Below, in pieces: positions 39,895 through 50,605 of a stretch of DNA of 64,000 nucleotides; position 1 is the stretch's first letter; every line of letters begins with the position of its first letter. This DNA comes from Caulobacteraceae bacterium (GTDB lineage: Bacteria > Pseudomonadota > Alphaproteobacteria > Caulobacterales > Caulobacteraceae). The stretch is taken from contig CANJLK010000005.1 of NCBI GenBank assembly GCA_947475465.1, forward strand, positions 58,667-122,666, written 5' to 3'. Under the pieces are notes generated by a model. It worked only from the letters and a program-made list of their open reading frames with translations. It was not told the DNA's origin and made no database searches. Made by a program: the position numbers and the translations under genes.

Positions 39895-42522
39895 TCAGGC
39901 CGCGGGCGTGTCCTCGGCAAGGGCGCGGCTGACCAGTTCGAAGACGTTCTTGGACAGGCCAGGCGCCGCCAGGATCCGCTCGAGTTCGGCCTTCATCAGC
40001 CCGCCCAGGGCCGGGGTGAACCTGCGCCAGGCGCCCAGGGGCTCCACCAGTCGGGCGGCGGTCATCGGGTTGAAACCGTCGACCGCCAGGATCTGGTCGG
40101 CCAGGAACCGGTAGCCGGCGCCGCTGGGGTCGTGGAACCGCGCCGGATTGAAGCTGGCGAAGGTGGAGATCAGCGCGCGCAGCCGGTTGGGGTTCTTGGG
40201 CTCGAAGGCCGGGTGGGCGGTCAGGCCCATGACCCGGCCAAGCGCGCCTTCGTCCGGATCGCGGGCCTGGATGGCGAACCACTTGTCGATGACCAGCGGC
40301 TCGGACGTCCAACGCTGGAAGAAGGCCGTGAGCGCCGCCTCGTAGGCCTCGCCGCCGATCTGCATGAGGGCGGACAGCCCGCCCATGGCGTCGGTCATGT
40401 TGGCGGCAGCCTCGAAATGCCCCTTGGCCAGGTCGGCGATCTCGGCCCGTGGATTGGCGGCCAGCAGGTCGAGGGCGGCGTTGCGCAGGGCGCGGCGGCC
40501 GGCGCCGGCCGCGTCGGGCGAGAACTCACCGGTTTCCTGCAGGCCGAGGTGAAGCCGCTTGAGGTCATCGCCCAGGTGCAGGGCAAGGCGCATCCGAAGC
40601 GCATCGCGCGCGGCGTGGATCGCGGCGGGATCGGCGTGCGCCACGGCCAGGGACAGGTCGGGTTCGGAGGGCAGGGACAACAGCAAGGCCTTGAAGGCCG
40701 GGTCGGCGGCCTGGTCGGCGAGGCCGCGGCCCAGGGCCTCGGCGTAGCGTTCCTCGCCGACTTCGTCGGGGTGTCCCTGGGCGCGGGCGAGGATCAGCTC
40801 CCGGGCCAGCTCCTGGCCGGCTTCCCAGCGGTTGAAGAGGTCGGGGTCTCCGGCCAGCAGAACGTAGCGGTCCCTGGATTCGGCGTTGCTGGTGAGCATC
40901 ACCGGAGCGGAGAAGCCGCGCAGCGCCGAGACCACGGGGCGTTCGTCGACGCCGGTGAGGGTGACCTTGGTCTGCGCCCCATCCAGGACGATCAGGGTTT
41001 CGTCCGCCGCCTGGCCGTCGCGTTCGAAGGCCTGGGTGCGGCCGTCGGCGTCGAGCAGGCCGACGATCACCGGGATCGGCAGGGGCTTCTTGTCCGGCTG
41101 GCCGGGTGTCGGCGGGGTCGACTGGCTGAGCTCGATCTCCAGGCTGCGGCTGGCCGCATCGTAGCGGCTCGCCAGTTTCACGCGCGGCGTGCCGGCCTGT
41201 TCGTACCAGCCGAAGAAGGCCGAAAGGTCGCGGCCGGTGGCGTCGGCGAAGCAGCGGATGAATTCCTCGACGGTGGTGGCGTGGCCGTCCCAGCGTTCGA
41301 AGTAGAGATCCATCCCGGCCCGGAAAGCTTCCGGGCCGATCAGGGTCTTGAGCATCCGGATGACCTCCGAGCCCTTCTCGTAGATCGTCGCGGTGTAGAA
41401 ATTGTCGATCTTCAGGTAGCTGGAGGGACGCACGGGATGGGCCAGGGGGCCCTGGTCCTCGGCGAACTGGCGGGCGCGCAGCGCCTTGACGTCCTTGATC
41501 CGCTGGACCGCCTCGCCCCGCTGGTCGGCGGAGAAGGTCTGGTCGCGGAAGACGGTGAGGCCCTCCTTCAGGCACAGCTGGAACCAGTCGCGGCAGGTGA
41601 TCCGGTCGCCGGTCCAGTTGTGGAAATATTCGTGGGCGACGACGCTTTCGATGCGCTCGAAATCCATGTCGGTGGCCGTCTCCGGATCGGCCAGAAGGAG
41701 CGAGGAGTTGAAGATGTTCAGCCCCTTGTTCTCCATCGCCCCGAAGTTGAAGTCGCGGACCGCGACAATCATGAACAGGTCGAGATCGTATTCGCGGCCG
41801 AAGGTCGCCTCGTCCCACTTCATCGAGCGCTTCAGGGCGTCCATGGCATAGGCCGCCCGGGCCGACATGCCGGGATCGACGTAGATGCGCAGGTCGACGG
41901 GGCGGCCCGTCATTGTGACGAGCTTGTCCTCCAGAACGTCGAGTTCGCCGGCCACCAGGGCGAAGAGGTAGCAGGGCTTGAGGAAGGGATCGTTCCAGAC
42001 TGCGAAGTGGCGTCCGGCCGGCAGTTCGCCCGACTCCACCAGGTTGCCGTTGGAAAGCAGGCGCCGGAACGACTTGTCCGCCTCGATCCGCACGGTGAAG
42101 CGCGACAGGACGTCGGGGCGGTCGGGCCAGAAGGTGATCTTGCGGAAGCCCTCGGCCTCGCACTGGGTGCAGAACCGGCCGCCGGACATGTAGAGGCCGT
42201 CCAGCGCCTTGTTGGCCTGCGGGTCGATCTCGACCTCGGTCTCCAGGATGAAGGCGTCCGGCGGGGTCTGGATGGTCAGCAGCTCGCCGTCGAAAACGTA
42301 TTCACCCTGGTCGAGGACGCGGCCGTCGATCGCCACCGAAATGGATTTCAGGCGCTCGCCGTTGAACACCAGGGGGCCGTCGCCATTGCGGCGGACCTGC
42401 AGCCTGGCCTTCACCCGGGTCGCGGCGGGCTGCAGGTCGAAGGTGAGGTGCGCCTCCTCGATCAGGAAGGCGGGCGGGCGATAATCGGAGAGGCGGATCG
42501 GCTGAGGCGTGTCTGTGCGCAT
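39895..42522 (-). CDS. pepN: Aminopeptidase N
   Basis: GAMENKGLNIFNS, VVAHEYFHNWTGDRITCRDWFQL (HExxH zinc site variant HEYFH), full length. Confidence 0.95.
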   Translation of the reverse strand: MRTDTPQPIRLSDYRPPAFLIEEAHLTFDLQPAATRVKARLQVRRNGDGPLVFNGERLKSISVAIDGRVLDQGEYVFDGELLTIQTPPDAFILETEVEIDPQANKALDGLYMSGGRFCTQCEAEGFRKITFWPDRPDVLSRFTVRIEADKSFRRLLSNGNLVESGELPAGRHFAVWNDPFLKPCYLFALVAGELDVLEDKLVTMTGRPVDLRIYVDPGMSARAAYAMDALKRSMKWDEATFGREYDLDLFMIVAVRDFNFGAMENKGLNIFNSSLLLADPETATDMDFERIESVVAHEYFHNWTGDRITCRDWFQLCLKEGLTVFRDQTFSADQRGEAVQRIKDVKALRARQFAEDQGPLAHPVRPSSYLKIDNFYTATIYEKGSEVIRMLKTLIGPEAFRAGMDLYFERWDGHATTVEEFIRCFADATGRDLSAFFGWYEQAGTPRVKLASRYDAASRSLEIELSQSTPPTPGQPDKKPLPIPVIVGLLDADGRTQAFERDGQAADETLIVLDGAQTKVTLTGVDERPVVSALRGFSAPVMLTSNAESRDRYVLLAGDPDLFNRWEAGQELARELILARAQGHPDEVGEERYAEALGRGLADQAADPAFKALLLSLPSEPDLSLAVAHADPAAIHAARDALRMRLALHLGDDLKRLHLGLQETGEFSPDAAGAGRRALRNAALDLLAANPRAEIADLAKGHFEAAANMTDAMGGLSALMQIGGEAYEAALTAFFQRWTSEPLVIDKWFAIQARDPDEGALGRVMGLTAHPAFEPKNPNRLRALISTFASFNPARFHDPSGAGYRFLADQILAVDGFNPMTAARLVEPLGAWRRFTPALGGLMKAELERILAAPGLSKNVFELVSRALAEDTPAA

Positions 42523-42657
42523 GGCAGGGATTTAGCTGTGTCCCGGCCGCCTCGCCAGCGGGCAAAATCAACCTCACCCTTGAGGGACGTTAAGGCCGAG
42601 CTTTGCAGGCGGAGCCATTACCCGGGTGCGGCCATGCCGCCAATTACGGGGATAGTT

Positions 42658-43305
42658 ATGAAAAACAACCACTTCGCCCTCGCACTCGCCGCCGCCGCGT
42701 CCATGGCCGGCGCCGTCCACGCCGACGACTTCAAGCCGAAGACGGCGGGCCTCGTCATGCTCAACGTGCGGCTCACCGATGTCTCGCCTGACGCGGGCGA
42801 CCCGATCACCACGACGGCCGGCGCGGCCACGGGCCTGCACGCCGATGTCAAGATGGACGTCATGCCGACCATCGGCCTGACCTACTTCTTCACCGATCAC
42901 GTCGCCGTGGAGGCCATCGCCGGCACGACCAGGCACAAGATCAAGGCCGTGGGCGGAACCACCAATGTCGCGGTCAAGGACACCTGGGTGCTGCCGCCGG
43001 TGGTGGCGCTGCAATACCATTTCGCCCCGGCCGCCAAGGTCAGCCCCTATGTCGGCGCGGGCGTGAACTACATGATCTTCTATGGCGGCTCGAATAAGAA
43101 CGGCTTCAACCTGAAGCTCAAGGACGGGTTCGGCGCGGCGCTGCAGGCCGGCGTCGACATTGCGGCCTCCGGCCCCTGGAGCGTCAACGTCGACGTGAAG
43201 AAGATCTTCTTCAAGACGGACGCCAAGGACGCCAAGAACGGCCTGAAGGCCTCGGTCAACCTCGACCCCTGGGTCCTGTCGGCCGGGTTCGGCTACAAGT
43301 TCTAG
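42658..43305 (+). CDS. OmpW-family outer membrane protein
   Basis: Signal peptide MKNNHFALALAAAASMAGAVHA; LVMLNVRLTDVSPD, YHFAPAAKVSPYVGAGVNYMIFY, terminal Phe. Confidence 0.9.
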   Translation: MKNNHFALALAAAASMAGAVHADDFKPKTAGLVMLNVRLTDVSPDAGDPITTTAGAATGLHADVKMDVMPTIGLTYFFTDHVAVEAIAGTTRHKIKAVGGTTNVAVKDTWVLPPVVALQYHFAPAAKVSPYVGAGVNYMIFYGGSNKNGFNLKLKDGFGAALQAGVDIAASGPWSVNVDVKKIFFKTDAKDAKNGLKASVNLDPWVLSAGFGYKF

Positions 43306-43314
43306 CCCCATGAC

Positions 43315-43345
43315 GGCGCGGCGGCGGAGCCTCTCCCGCCGCGCC
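43315..43345 (+). terminator. GC-rich hairpin after ompW-like gene (possible terminator)
   Basis: GGCGCGGCGG...CCGCCGCGCC 10-bp stem just after stop; no U-tract. Confidence 0.4.
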
Positions 43346-43442
43346 GCCTGCCGCGGGCAGCCCCGGTCCGCCTGGGTCACCTAGCCGACAGACACGCCTC
43401 CGCCAGCCCGTACAACGGTGTTCGCTGCCGGGGGCGCCGCCT

Positions 43443-43637
43443 TTGAAATCCTATCGCATCTATCTGCTGGGCCACGACGGCCGGGTCTCCCTGGGCGAGG
43501 CGATCGAGGCCCCCAGCGACCGCGACGCCGCTCGGCTTGCCGCGAGCCTGGCGCCCAAGGGGCAGGACTGCGAGCTCTGGGACGGCGGGCGGCTGGTCGG
43601 TCGTTTCTCGAAAGCCGGCGTCTTCATAGCCACCTGA
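43443..43637 (+). CDS. Hypothetical small protein
   Basis: MKSYRIYLLGHDGRVSLGEAIEAPSDRDAARLAASLAPKGQDCELWDGGRLVGRF. Confidence 0.65.
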   Translation: MKSYRIYLLGHDGRVSLGEAIEAPSDRDAARLAASLAPKGQDCELWDGGRLVGRFSKAGVFIAT

Positions 43638-43714
43638 CGCGAGGTCATACTTTCCACCCCGGGCGCGCCCGGTATGCTCCGCCGCAAGATCTCCGGCAAA
43701 CGGCAGGCGGGCGC

Positions 43715-44830
43715 ATGAACTTCGATTTCTCCGATGAGCAGAAGTCCCTGAAGTCGGAGGCCCGGCGGTTCCTGGACGCCAACTGCCCGACGGACCGCGT
43801 GCGCCGCGTGCTCGACGATCCGGCCGTGACGCATGACGAGGCCCTGTGGAAGGCGGTCGCCGCCCAGGGCTGGCTGGGGGCCGCGATCCCGGAACAGTTC
43901 GGCGGGCTTGGGCTGGGCCACCTTGAGCTCTGCGCCATCGCCGAGGAACTGGGCCGCGCCGTGGCGCCCATCCCCTTCGCCTCGACGGTCTACATGCTGG
44001 CCGAGGGGCTGATGCTGGCCGGCGATGACACGCAGAAATCGGATCTGCTGCCGAAAATCGCCGCCGGCGAGGTCATCGGCGCCCTGGCGACGTCCGAGGG
44101 CCCCGGTCCGGTCAGCGCCGCGACGCTCCAGGCAACGGTCGCGGGCGGGCGGCTGAACGGCGTCAAGCTGCCGGTCACCGACGGCGATATCGCCCATGTC
44201 GCCATCGTGCTTGCGCTTGAGGACGGCAAGCCGGGTCTGTTCCTGGCCGACCTTGGACATGCGAGCGTCGCCCGCGAGGCGCTTAAGACCCTCGATCCGA
44301 CCCGCGACGCCGCCAGACTCACCTTCAAGGACTCCCCGGTCGGGCGGCTGGGGGCGCCCGGCGCAGGCCTCGACCTGTTGGCGCAACTCCTCGACCGCGC
44401 AGCGGTGCTGCTGGCCTTCGAACAGTGCGGCGGCGCGGACAGATGCCTGGAGATGGCCAAGGCCTACGCGCTGGAACGTTACGCCTTCGGCCGGGTGATC
44501 GGATCCTACCAGGCGATCAAGCACAAGCTGGCCGACATCTATGTGAAGAACGAGCTGGCCCGGTCCAACGCCTACTACGGCGCCTGGGCGCTCAACACCG
44601 ACGCGCCCGAACTTCCGGTGGCGGCCAGCGCCGCGCGGATCTCGGCGTCTGAGGCTTTCTGGTTCGCGTCGAAAGAAAACATCCAGACCCACGGCGGCAT
44701 CGGCTTCACCTGGGAGATGGACTGCCACCTCTACTACCGCCGCTCGCGCCAGCTCAGCCTGGTGGCCGGAGCGCCGAGGCTCTGGAAGGAACGGCTGGTC
44801 AGCCACCTCGAACGGCGTAACGCGGCTTAA
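43715..44830 (+). CDS. Acyl-CoA dehydrogenase
   Basis: MNFDFSDEQKSLKSEARRFL, YAFGRVIGSYQAIKHKLADIYV, ENIQTHGGIGFTWEMDCHLYYRRS. Confidence 0.93.
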   Translation: MNFDFSDEQKSLKSEARRFLDANCPTDRVRRVLDDPAVTHDEALWKAVAAQGWLGAAIPEQFGGLGLGHLELCAIAEELGRAVAPIPFASTVYMLAEGLMLAGDDTQKSDLLPKIAAGEVIGALATSEGPGPVSAATLQATVAGGRLNGVKLPVTDGDIAHVAIVLALEDGKPGLFLADLGHASVAREALKTLDPTRDAARLTFKDSPVGRLGAPGAGLDLLAQLLDRAAVLLAFEQCGGADRCLEMAKAYALERYAFGRVIGSYQAIKHKLADIYVKNELARSNAYYGAWALNTDAPELPVAASAARISASEAFWFASKENIQTHGGIGFTWEMDCHLYYRRSRQLSLVAGAPRLWKERLVSHLERRNAA

Positions 44831-44844
44831 GGGGCCAGGAATTC

Positions 44845-46062
44845 ATGGACTTCAACGACGCTCCCGAAGAAGCCGCGTACCGCGCCCAGGTCCGCGAGTG
44901 GCTGGCCGCCTATGCGCCGAAGCGGGCGGGCTCGCAGGCCGACGACAGCCTCGCCGCCTCCCGCGCGTGGCAGGCGAAGAAGGCCGCCGCCGGCTATGCC
45001 GCGATCACCTGGCCCAAGGCCTGGGGCGGGCAAGGCGGCAATCCGATCCAGCAGGTGATCTTCAGCGCGGAGGAAGCGCGCCATCCGATCCCGCCCAACC
45101 CGTTCCAGATCGGCCTGGGCATGTGCGTGCCGACCGTGATGACCTTCGCCGACGACGCCACCAAGCTCCGGTTCGCCGGCCCGGCGATCCGGGGTGAGGA
45201 GATCTGGTGCCAGCTCTTCTCCGAACCGGCCGGCGGTTCAGACGTGGCGGGCGCGCGAACCAAGGCGGTGCGCGCCGACGACGGTTCGGGCGACTGGCTG
45301 GTGACCGGCCAGAAGGTCTGGACCACGGGGGCGCAGTTCGCCGACTTCGGCATCGTCATCTGCCGAACCAATCCGGACGCGCCCAAGCACAAGGGCCTGA
45401 CCATGTTCTGGATCGACATGCGCGCGCCGGGCGTCGAGGTGAAGCCGATCCACCAGATGTCAGGCGGCTCCGGCTTCAACGAGGTATTTTTCACCGAGGT
45501 GCGGGTGGCCGACAGCCAGCGGCTGGGCGCCGTGGACGACGGCTGGAAGGTCAGCCTCGTCACGCTAATGAACGAGCGGCTGGCGGTGGGCGGCTCGGTG
45601 GGCGCGGGCTGGACGCAGTTCCTGGAGGCTGCGAAGTCGACCCCCGGCCTCGACGGGGCCCCGGCCATCGAGGATCAAGCGCTGCGTGAAAGGCTGGCGG
45701 ACTGGTACGTCCAGGCCGAGGGGCTGAAGCATACCCGCAACCGCACCATGACCGCCCTGTCGCGGGGCCAGACGCCTGGTCCGGAGAGCTCGATCGGCAA
45801 GGTAGTGTCGGCTATCCAGATGCAGGAGCTAGGCGCCGCCGCCATCGAGATGCTGGATCAGTTCGGGATCATCGACGACCCGGCGCTGGCGCCCCTGAAG
45901 GCGGGTTTTCACTTCTCCCTGATGTTCGGCCCTGGCATGCGGATCGCCGGAGGGACGGACGAAATCCTCAAGAACATCATCGCCGAGCGGGTGCTGGGCC
46001 TGCCGGGCGATATCCGCCTCGACAAGGAGACGGCCTTCAAGGACCTGCCGACCGGGCGTTAG
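44845..46062 (+). CDS. Acyl-CoA dehydrogenase
   Basis: WPKAWGGQGGNPIQQVIFSAE, WCQLFSEPAGGSDVAG, GPGMRIAGGTDEILKNIIAERVLGLP. Confidence 0.93.
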   Translation: MDFNDAPEEAAYRAQVREWLAAYAPKRAGSQADDSLAASRAWQAKKAAAGYAAITWPKAWGGQGGNPIQQVIFSAEEARHPIPPNPFQIGLGMCVPTVMTFADDATKLRFAGPAIRGEEIWCQLFSEPAGGSDVAGARTKAVRADDGSGDWLVTGQKVWTTGAQFADFGIVICRTNPDAPKHKGLTMFWIDMRAPGVEVKPIHQMSGGSGFNEVFFTEVRVADSQRLGAVDDGWKVSLVTLMNERLAVGGSVGAGWTQFLEAAKSTPGLDGAPAIEDQALRERLADWYVQAEGLKHTRNRTMTALSRGQTPGPESSIGKVVSAIQMQELGAAAIEMLDQFGIIDDPALAPLKAGFHFSLMFGPGMRIAGGTDEILKNIIAERVLGLPGDIRLDKETAFKDLPTGR

Positions 46063-47390
46063 GCGCTCAAGGCCATCGGCGTGTGGCGTGGCGCGGCGTT
46101 CAGCAGCCGGGCGTAGAGGCGGGTCAGGCCCTCGAAGGTGTGATCCCAGCTGTGGCGGGTTTCGGCGCGGCGCCGGGCGGCCAGTTTGAGGGCGGCGACG
46201 TCGCGGGCGAACAGGGCGTCGACCGCTTCGGCCAAGCTGGCCGGATCGACGCCGCGGGTGAGCTGGCCCACCGCCTGATCGAGCAATTCGCCGACCCCGC
46301 CCTTGTCGGGTCCGACGACCGGTAGGCCGGCGGCCATGGCCTCCAGCACCACCAGGCCGAAGATCTCGTTCTCGTTGGCGTGGATGAAGGCGTCGCAGCT
46401 GGCGATCACGCCGGCCAGGCTTTCCGGATCCGCCTCGAAATCCAGGCAGGAGACCTGGGGGGAAGGCCGCGCGCCCTGGCCGGCTCCGATTAGCACCAGA
46501 TGATAGGGCGCTCCAAGTCGCTCGACCGCGGCGACCATGGCGTCAATGTTCTTTTCCCGGGCGGGGCGGCCGGCGAAGACCAGCAGGCGGCTGTCGCCGG
46601 GCAGGCGCAGCCGTTTCAGGAGCCTGGCCCGGTCGCCGCGCCTGGGGTGGAAGAGGTCGGTGTCGACCCCAAGGGGCAAGACGGCCACCCGCTCGACCCC
46701 CGCCTCGGCCAGGCGATTGGCGGTGTGGCGGCTGGGGGCCACGACCTGGTCGAACCGCTCGTAAGCCTTGGCCCAGAAGTTGAAGGTCGGCTGTTCGGCC
46801 CACTCGCCCAGATGCAAGACCGCGAGCGAAGGGGCGTCCGTATGGCAGAATCCCACGACTGGAATCCCCAGGGCCTCTCCGGCTTCGAGCGCCGCGTGGC
46901 CGGGTACGAAGACGTCGCCGGCCTCGATGATGTCGGGGTTGAGGGTGCGCAGGACCGCGGCCCACTTGCCGGGACTGGCGGGCATCCGGTAGCCGTCGCC
47001 GAAGGGCAGACGTGCGGCGGACACAGTGACCAGGCCGTCGTCCTGCATCAATGTCGAGGCGCCGGGCACCACAAGGGTGTGCCGAATGTCCGGACGGCGG
47101 GCCGCGAGCCAGGCGCGCTTGGCGGTGAGATAGCGCTTCACCCCGCCCGATCGCGGCGCATACATCATGGTGGTGTCGATCAGGTGGAAGCCGCCCGCGC
47201 GGCCATCCGACGAGAGACCATCGTGGGCGACCGCCTCCGTCAGGGCCTGGCCGGCCCTCCCGCCAACATCGAACACGCTGTTTGCCCTTCCCGTCTCGGC
47301 TTTCGCTGATGCCGCAACGAACAGCGCCGCCCTTCGATCCGCCCGCGTCCATCCGCGCCGGGGTGATTTGGGGGCTGCGCTGCGGCTCAA
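46059..47390 (-). CDS. Glycosyltransferase family 4 (start uncertain, probably internal)
   Basis: MMYAPRSGGVKRYLTAKRAW, LVFAGRPAREKNIDAMVAAVERLG, ENEIFGLVVLEAMAAGLPVVGPDKGGVGELL. Confidence 0.85.
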   Translation of the reverse strand: MSRSAAPKSPRRGWTRADRRAALFVAASAKAETGRANSVFDVGGRAGQALTEAVAHDGLSSDGRAGGFHLIDTTMMYAPRSGGVKRYLTAKRAWLAARRPDIRHTLVVPGASTLMQDDGLVTVSAARLPFGDGYRMPASPGKWAAVLRTLNPDIIEAGDVFVPGHAALEAGEALGIPVVGFCHTDAPSLAVLHLGEWAEQPTFNFWAKAYERFDQVVAPSRHTANRLAEAGVERVAVLPLGVDTDLFHPRRGDRARLLKRLRLPGDSRLLVFAGRPAREKNIDAMVAAVERLGAPYHLVLIGAGQGARPSPQVSCLDFEADPESLAGVIASCDAFIHANENEIFGLVVLEAMAAGLPVVGPDKGGVGELLDQAVGQLTRGVDPASLAEAVDALFARDVAALKLAARRRAETRHSWDHTFEGLTRLYARLLNAAPRHTPMALSA

Positions 47391-47543
47391 GGGTCAATCT
47401 CCGTCACTCGAGATCCAGTCACGGACCCTTCAAGTCGCAGAAGCTTGACCCTGAAATTGCGACGAAAGCGCGACTCCGCAAGGGGTCGGCCGCGACGGCC
47501 GGGCGCGGCAGAACTATTGAAGACGCCCTCGGGTTGAGTGCGG

Positions 47544-48050
47544 CTATTTCTTCGGCTTGGCCGCGGGCTTCTCGGGCGCCTTGGCGGCCTGGACCTCGAT
47601 CTCGCAGAGCATGGTGGGCGCCACCAAGGCGGCCACTTGCACGGTCACCCGGGCCGGCTTGTTGGGCAGGGGATCGTACACGGCCTTGTAGCTTTCCATC
47701 ATGCCGCCGAAATCCATCTTGCCGCCCTTGGCCGGATCGCCGGCCAGGTAGACGCGCATCATCACCACGTCCTCCATGGCGTAGCCCTGGTCCTTCAGAA
47801 TGGCGGCGATCTGGCTGAGGATGCTGGCCGCCTGGGCCTTGGTGTCGCCCAGTTCCGTCGGCTTGGCCGGGTCTGCCGGCTGGGGGGTGATGCCGCTGAC
47901 ATAGAGGGTGTCGGAACCGGCCGGCACGACGACGGCCTTGGAGATGAAGCTCTTGGCCGGATTGACATGGACAACGCCGGCGGCCTGCGCCGAGGCGGCG
48001 CAGAGCGAAAGGCTTGCCGCGGCGAGGGCGGGGAGGAGGGTTTTGCGCAT
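47544..48050 (-). CDS. RidA/YjgF-family protein with signal peptide
   Basis: MRKTLLPALAAASLSLCAASAQA; LYVSGITP...ILSQIAAILKDQGYAMEDVVMMRVYLA. Confidence 0.88.
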   Translation of the reverse strand: MRKTLLPALAAASLSLCAASAQAAGVVHVNPAKSFISKAVVVPAGSDTLYVSGITPQPADPAKPTELGDTKAQAASILSQIAAILKDQGYAMEDVVMMRVYLAGDPAKGGKMDFGGMMESYKAVYDPLPNKPARVTVQVAALVAPTMLCEIEVQAAKAPEKPAAKPKK

Positions 48051-48143
48051 CGGAGGCTCCGGTGGATAGGGTCGTCGGACGCCGACCTTCGCTGGTTTGC
48101 GCAGGAACTCAACCGCTACCGTGCCGTCTCGCGACGCGATGCG

Positions 48144-48171
48144 AAAAGGGCCGCGCCCCAAGGCGCGGCCC
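48144..48171 (-). terminator. Rho-independent terminator for csbD-like gene
   Basis: Minus strand GGGCCGCGCC-TTGG-GGCGCGGCCC followed by TTTT. Confidence 0.75.
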
Positions 48172-48194
48172 TCGACGGGTAACTGGCGTCGCGG

Positions 48195-48377
48195 CTAGTT
48201 CTTGAGCGCGGAGCGCGCGGCGTCCTTCAGGTTGCCGACGCCCTTCTGCACCTTGCCGGCTACGCGCTCGGCGGCGCCCTCGGCGGCCATCTTTTCGTTA
48301 CCGGTCGCCTTGCCTGCGGCTTCCTTGACGGAGCCCTTGGCGTCGAGGGCGGCGCCCTTGATCGTGTCCTTATGCAT
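48195..48377 (-). CDS. CsbD family protein
   Basis: [60 protein letters not shown]. Confidence 0.9.
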   Translation of the reverse strand: MHKDTIKGAALDAKGSVKEAAGKATGNEKMAAEGAAERVAGKVQKGVGNLKDAARSALKN

Positions 48378-48538
48378 CTGCGTTCTCCTCGCGTGTCCCG
48401 GACCGGTGTGGCCCTGTCGGCGGTGAGTACGCGCAAGCCTTGTCCCAGGTTCCCGACGCTGTCCGTTGCGCCGAGCCCGTCTCGCCGCTATCTGCACGCC
48501 TCAATCCACAATTCCAGAACAAGCGGTGCGGACGCCCC

Positions 48539-50203
48539 ATGGCGCAGCAATACATTTTCCAGATGCAGGGCCTGACCAAGGCCTTCCCCGGCGCCCCGAA
48601 GAAGACCTTCTCGGATATCTGGCTGTCGTTCTATCCCGACGCCAAGATCGGCGTGGTCGGCGTCAACGGCTCCGGCAAGTCGACCCTGCTGAAGATCATG
48701 GCCGGTATCGACAAGGACTTCCAGGGCGAAGCCTTCGCCGCCGAGGGCGTCAAGCGCGGCTATCTGGAGCAGGAGCCGCAGCTGGACGACAAGCTCGACG
48801 TTTGGGGCAATGTGATCGCCTGGTGCGAAGAGAAGAAGATCTTCGACGCCTACAACGCCATCGCGATGAAGCTCGGTGAGGAATACACCGACGAACTCAT
48901 GGAAGAGATGACCGCCCTCCAGGAGAAGCTGGACGCCGGCGACATCTGGGACATCGACAGCCGCATCGAGATGGCCATGGGCGCCCTGCGCTGCCCGCCC
49001 AACGACTGGCCGGTGGACAAGCTGTCTGGCGGTGAGCGCCGCCGCGTGGCTCTGGCCCGCCTGCTGCTCTCCAAGCCCGACATGATGCTGCTGGACGAAC
49101 CCACCAACCACCTGGACGCCGAAAGCGTCGCCTGGCTGCAGCACCACCTGGAGGAGTTCCCGGGCTGCGTGATCCTGGTCACCCACGACCGTTACTTCCT
49201 GGACCAGGTGACCAAGTGGACGCTGGAACTCGACCGCGGCAAGGGTTTGCCTCACGAGGGCAACTACTCCTCGTGGCTGGAAGCGAAGACCAAGCGGATC
49301 GCCCAGGAAGAGCGGGAAGAAGCCGGCAAGAAGCGTGCGATCGACCGCGAACTGGCCTGGGTTCGCTCATCGCCCAGCGCCCGGCGGTCGAAGTCCAAGG
49401 CCCGCCTGGCGGCCTTCGAGGAACTGCAGAACGCGTCGGACAACGCCAAACAGACCTTTGCGCAGATCCAGATTCCGCCGGGCCCGCGCCTGGGCCAGAT
49501 GGTCATCGAGGTCAACGGGATCGAGAAGGCCTATGGTGACAAGCTGCTGTTCAAGGACCTGACCTTCAAACTGCCGCCGGGTGGCATCGTCGGCGTGATC
49601 GGCCCCAACGGGGCCGGCAAGTCGACCCTCTTCAAGATCATCACCGGCCAGGAACAGCCCGACGAAGGCTCGATCCGCCTCGGCGAGACGGTAAAGCTGG
49701 CCTACGTTGACCAGAGCCGCGACACCCTGGATCCCAGCAAGAACGTCTGGGAGGAGATCTCCGGCGGCAACGACATCATGAAGGTCGGCGGCAAGGAAAT
49801 CCCCAGCCGCGCCTATGTCGGCACCTTCAACTTCAAGGGCGCAGACCAGCAAAAAAAGGTGGGCCTGCTCTCCGGCGGGGAACGCAATCGCGTGCACCTG
49901 GCCAAGACCCTTTCCTCGGGCGGCAACGTCCTGATGCTCGACGAACCGACCAACGACCTGGACGTGGAAACCTTGGGGGCGCTGGAATCGGCCCTGGAGG
50001 ATTTCGCCGGCTGCGCCGTGGTCATCAGCCACGACCGCTTCTTCCTCGACCGCCTGGCCACCCACATCCTGTCCTTCGAGGGCGACAGCCAGGTCGATTG
50101 GTTCGAGGGTAACTTCGAAGCCTACGAAGAAGACAAGAAGCGCCGCCTGGGCGCGGACAGCCTGATCCCCCACCGCATCAAGTTCCAGAAGTTCACGCGG
50201 TAG
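48539..50203 (+). CDS. ettA: Energy-dependent translational throttle protein EttA (ABC-F)
   Basis: [56 protein letters not shown]; two ABC cassettes. Confidence 0.95.
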   Translation: MAQQYIFQMQGLTKAFPGAPKKTFSDIWLSFYPDAKIGVVGVNGSGKSTLLKIMAGIDKDFQGEAFAAEGVKRGYLEQEPQLDDKLDVWGNVIAWCEEKKIFDAYNAIAMKLGEEYTDELMEEMTALQEKLDAGDIWDIDSRIEMAMGALRCPPNDWPVDKLSGGERRRVALARLLLSKPDMMLLDEPTNHLDAESVAWLQHHLEEFPGCVILVTHDRYFLDQVTKWTLELDRGKGLPHEGNYSSWLEAKTKRIAQEEREEAGKKRAIDRELAWVRSSPSARRSKSKARLAAFEELQNASDNAKQTFAQIQIPPGPRLGQMVIEVNGIEKAYGDKLLFKDLTFKLPPGGIVGVIGPNGAGKSTLFKIITGQEQPDEGSIRLGETVKLAYVDQSRDTLDPSKNVWEEISGGNDIMKVGGKEIPSRAYVGTFNFKGADQQKKVGLLSGGERNRVHLAKTLSSGGNVLMLDEPTNDLDVETLGALESALEDFAGCAVVISHDRFFLDRLATHILSFEGDSQVDWFEGNFEAYEEDKKRRLGADSLIPHRIKFQKFTR

Positions 50204-50267
50204 GGGCTTGTACTGAGGTTGCGTGGCCTCCCGCCTTCCGTCGGAGAGCTGAGGCACTTCCAAACTA

Positions 50268-50546
50268 TTGGACCAGCCTAGGTCGCGCCCGATGGCGGCG
50301 AGGGCGACGACACCTTACCGGCGGCGCGGGGCGGACCTGTTCCACGGATCGCAGGACGCCGGGATCGACAGGGTGCTGGACTTCAACGCGGGCGGAGGCG
50401 ACCGGGCGCAGCACGATCGCGGGACCACTTACCCGCTGAGCGGGGTGGGCGCCGACACCGTGATCGACATGGGCAATGGCGACCAGATAACCCTGGTGTG
50501 CGTGCAGTTCGCCAGCCTGACGCCGGGCTGGATCTTCCTGGGCTGA
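50268..50546 (+). pseudogene. Orphan C-terminal fragment of an RTX/serralysin-like type I secreted protein
   Basis: DRVLDFNAGGGDRAQHDRGTTYPLSGVGADTVIDMGNGDQITLVCVQFASLTPGWIFLG*: typical C-terminal module with no N-terminal repeats. Confidence 0.6.
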
Positions 50547-50578
50547 ACCTTGACGGGCGCGTAGCCGTCCTTGACTTT

Positions 50579-50602
50579 AGATATAAAGATATCTTTATAT
50601 CT
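50579..50602. promoter_or_regulatory. 24-bp perfect palindrome, putative SahR operator
   Basis: AGATATAAAGATATCTTTATATCT, 3 bp before the ATG of the ArsR-methyltransferase gene. Confidence 0.8.
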
Positions 50603-50605
50603 CGT

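Noticed and set aside
40132-43305. 1057-aa plus-strand ORF covering pepN antisense and ompW
   Set aside because: High-GC antisense read-through of pepN; only the last 215 codons (42658-43305, OmpW) have a signal peptide and family motifs
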